Below the pieces are notes generated by a model. That model saw only the letters and a list, made by a program, of their open reading frames with translations, did not search any database and was not told the DNA's origin. A program made the translations under genes and the position numbers. A stretch of DNA of 7,006 bases from an uncultured Bacteroidales bacterium (GTDB taxonomy: Bacteria; Bacteroidota; Bacteroidia; Bacteroidales; P3), in NCBI GenBank assembly GCA_947177315.1, contig CAMWTX010000082.1, forward strand, positions 1 to 7,006. The letters are read 5' to 3'. How positions within the stretch are numbered: the first letter of the stretch is position 1; every line of letters starts with the position of its first letter. Below are positions 6,074-7,006 of this stretch, one piece after another.

Positions 6074-7006
6074 ATGTGGAGTGTTGTTTTAAGTTCGGTA
6101 GCGGTTTTCCTGGTGGTCATCCTTATCTTGGTGGCCGTATTGCTGTTGGCGCGTAAGAAATTGGTGCCTCAGGGAAAGGTAAAACTGCAGATAAACGGGG
6201 AAAAAACCTTGGAAGTGGATACAGGCAATTCCCTGCTTTCCACCTTGGCATCCCAAAAGATATATCTGCCCTCCGCTTGTGGGGGAAAGGGCAGTTGCGG
6301 GCTGTGCCGCTGCCGGGTAACCGAAGGGGGGGGCAGCATCCTGCCGTCTGAAAAGGGCTTCTTTTCGTATCGTGAACAGCAGGAAAACTGGCGTTTGGGT
6401 TGTCAGGTAAAGGTAAAGAACGACATGAGCATCGCCATTCCGCCCGAAGTGTTCGGGGTAAGGAAGTGGGAGTGCGAGGTGGTTTCCAACAAGAACGTGG
6501 CCACCTTTATCAAGGAATTTGTGGTGAAGCTGCCAGAAGGGGAGACCCTCGATTTCCGCGCCGGCGGTTACATTCAGATTGACGTGCCGGCCTGCACGGT
6601 AAGATACAAGGACATACAGGTGCAGGAGCAATACCGCGCCGACTGGGACAAGATGAAGATGTGGGATCTGGTGATGAAGAATCCCGAACCCTGCTTCCGC
6701 GCCTATTCGATGGCCAACCACCCGGCCGAGGGCAACCGCATCATGCTCAACGTGCGTATCGCCACGCCGCCTTTCGACCGCAAGAAAGGCGGCTTCATGA
6801 ACGTGAACCCCGGCATCTGCTCTTCGTATATCTATTCGCTCAAACCGGGCGACAAGATTACCATTTCGGGCCCTTACGGCGAATTTTTCGTGCAGGAAAC
6901 CCAACGCGAGATGATGTTTATCGGCGGCGGCGCGGGCATGGCTCCCATGCGTTCGCAGATCTTCGACCAGTTCAAGACCCGGCCTACCGGCCGCAAGGCT
7001 TCTTTG
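6074..7006 (+). CDS. nqrF: Na+-translocating NADH:quinone reductase subunit F, 3' end outside window
   Basis: This is the first 311 codons of the NADH-oxidising entry subunit; the frame is open at the window edge. Full-length NqrF is about 405-425 residues, so roughly 100 are missing. Residues 5-26 form the single membrane anchor. A ferredoxin-like [2Fe-2S] domain follows, with ligands Cys69, Cys75, Cys78 and Cys110 (ACGGKGSCGLC ... LGCQV). The FAD-binding domain of the ferredoxin-NADP reductase superfamily contains FRAGGYIQI (161-169) and RAYSMAN (209-215), which binds FAD. It ends in ISGPYGEFF. The start of the NADH-binding domain is seen as MFIGGGAGMAPMRSQIFDQF (281-300). FAD passes electrons to the [2Fe-2S] centre and then to the NqrD/NqrE iron site. 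A run of eight G (6326-6333) lies in frame in the GGG of the Fe-S domain. No terminator or following gene can be seen. Confidence 0.97.
   Translation, partial: MWSVVLSSVAVFLVVILILVAVLLLARKKLVPQGKVKLQINGEKTLEVDTGNSLLSTLASQKIYLPSACGGKGSCGLCRCRVTEGGGSILPSEKGFFSYREQQENWRLGCQVKVKNDMSIAIPPEVFGVRKWECEVVSNKNVATFIKEFVVKLPEGETLDFRAGGYIQIDVPACTVRYKDIQVQEQYRADWDKMKMWDLVMKNPEPCFRAYSMANHPAEGNRIMLNVRIATPPFDRKKGGFMNVNPGICSSYIYSLKPGDKITISGPYGEFFVQETQREMMFIGGGAGMAPMRSQIFDQFKTRPTGRKASL

Noticed and set aside
1363..7006. An Rnf complex instead of Na+-NQR
   Set aside because: NqrA-type first subunit, NqrF with FAD and RAYS motif, and the gene order A-B-C-D-E-F fit Na+-NQR; Rnf has RnfB and RnfC ferredoxin-type subunits, absent here.

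Overview
The window holds a complete-looking nqrABCDE set and the 5' three quarters of nqrF. These genes encode the Na+-translocating NADH:quinone oxidoreductase (Na+-NQR), all on the + strand and in canonical order. A gene for an FtsX/LolE-type membrane permease is transcribed divergently on the - strand. The proteins look like those of a fairly GC-rich member of the Bacteroidota, probably Bacteroidales. Reasons are the style of NqrA, NqrD and NqrF (for example the PCFRAYSMANHPAEGN and PPFDRKKGGF stretches in NqrF), the lack of convincing Shine-Dalgarno sequences, and TAnnTTTG-like promoter elements. Genus cannot be fixed from this window.

Layout: 1-53 is not genomic. It matches, with six mismatches, the Illumina Nextera P7 adapter: P7 tail, an 8-nt index, then the transposase adapter with the Tn5 mosaic end. 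Genomic sequence starts at 54. From 54 to 1301 (- strand) runs one uninterrupted 416-codon frame for an FtsX-like permease. It has lost its last few codons and stop at the artefactual junction. The 61-bp divergent intergenic region (1302-1362) carries a 9-bp perfect inverted repeat overlapping candidate -7 promoter elements for both directions. Then follow nqrA (1363-2724), nqrB (2764-3897), nqrC (3910-4725), nqrD (4737-5441), nqrE (5445-6062) and nqrF (6074 to the window end). Gaps are 39, 12, 11, 3 and 11 bp, so one transcript is likely.

How the genes work together: NqrF oxidises NADH through FAD and a [2Fe-2S] centre. Electrons cross via the cysteine-ligated iron site shared by NqrD and NqrE to the FMN on NqrC, then to FMN and riboflavin in NqrB, and finally to a quinone, while Na+ is pumped out. 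All key cofactor residues that fall inside the window can be located: four NqrF Fe-S cysteines, the RAYS flavin motif, the NqrD/NqrE cysteine pairs, and the flavinylated threonines of NqrB and NqrC.

I see no undescribed system here. The points most worth a second look are the adapter artefact at the left end, the symmetric divergent promoter region, and a proline next to the flavinylated threonine of NqrB.
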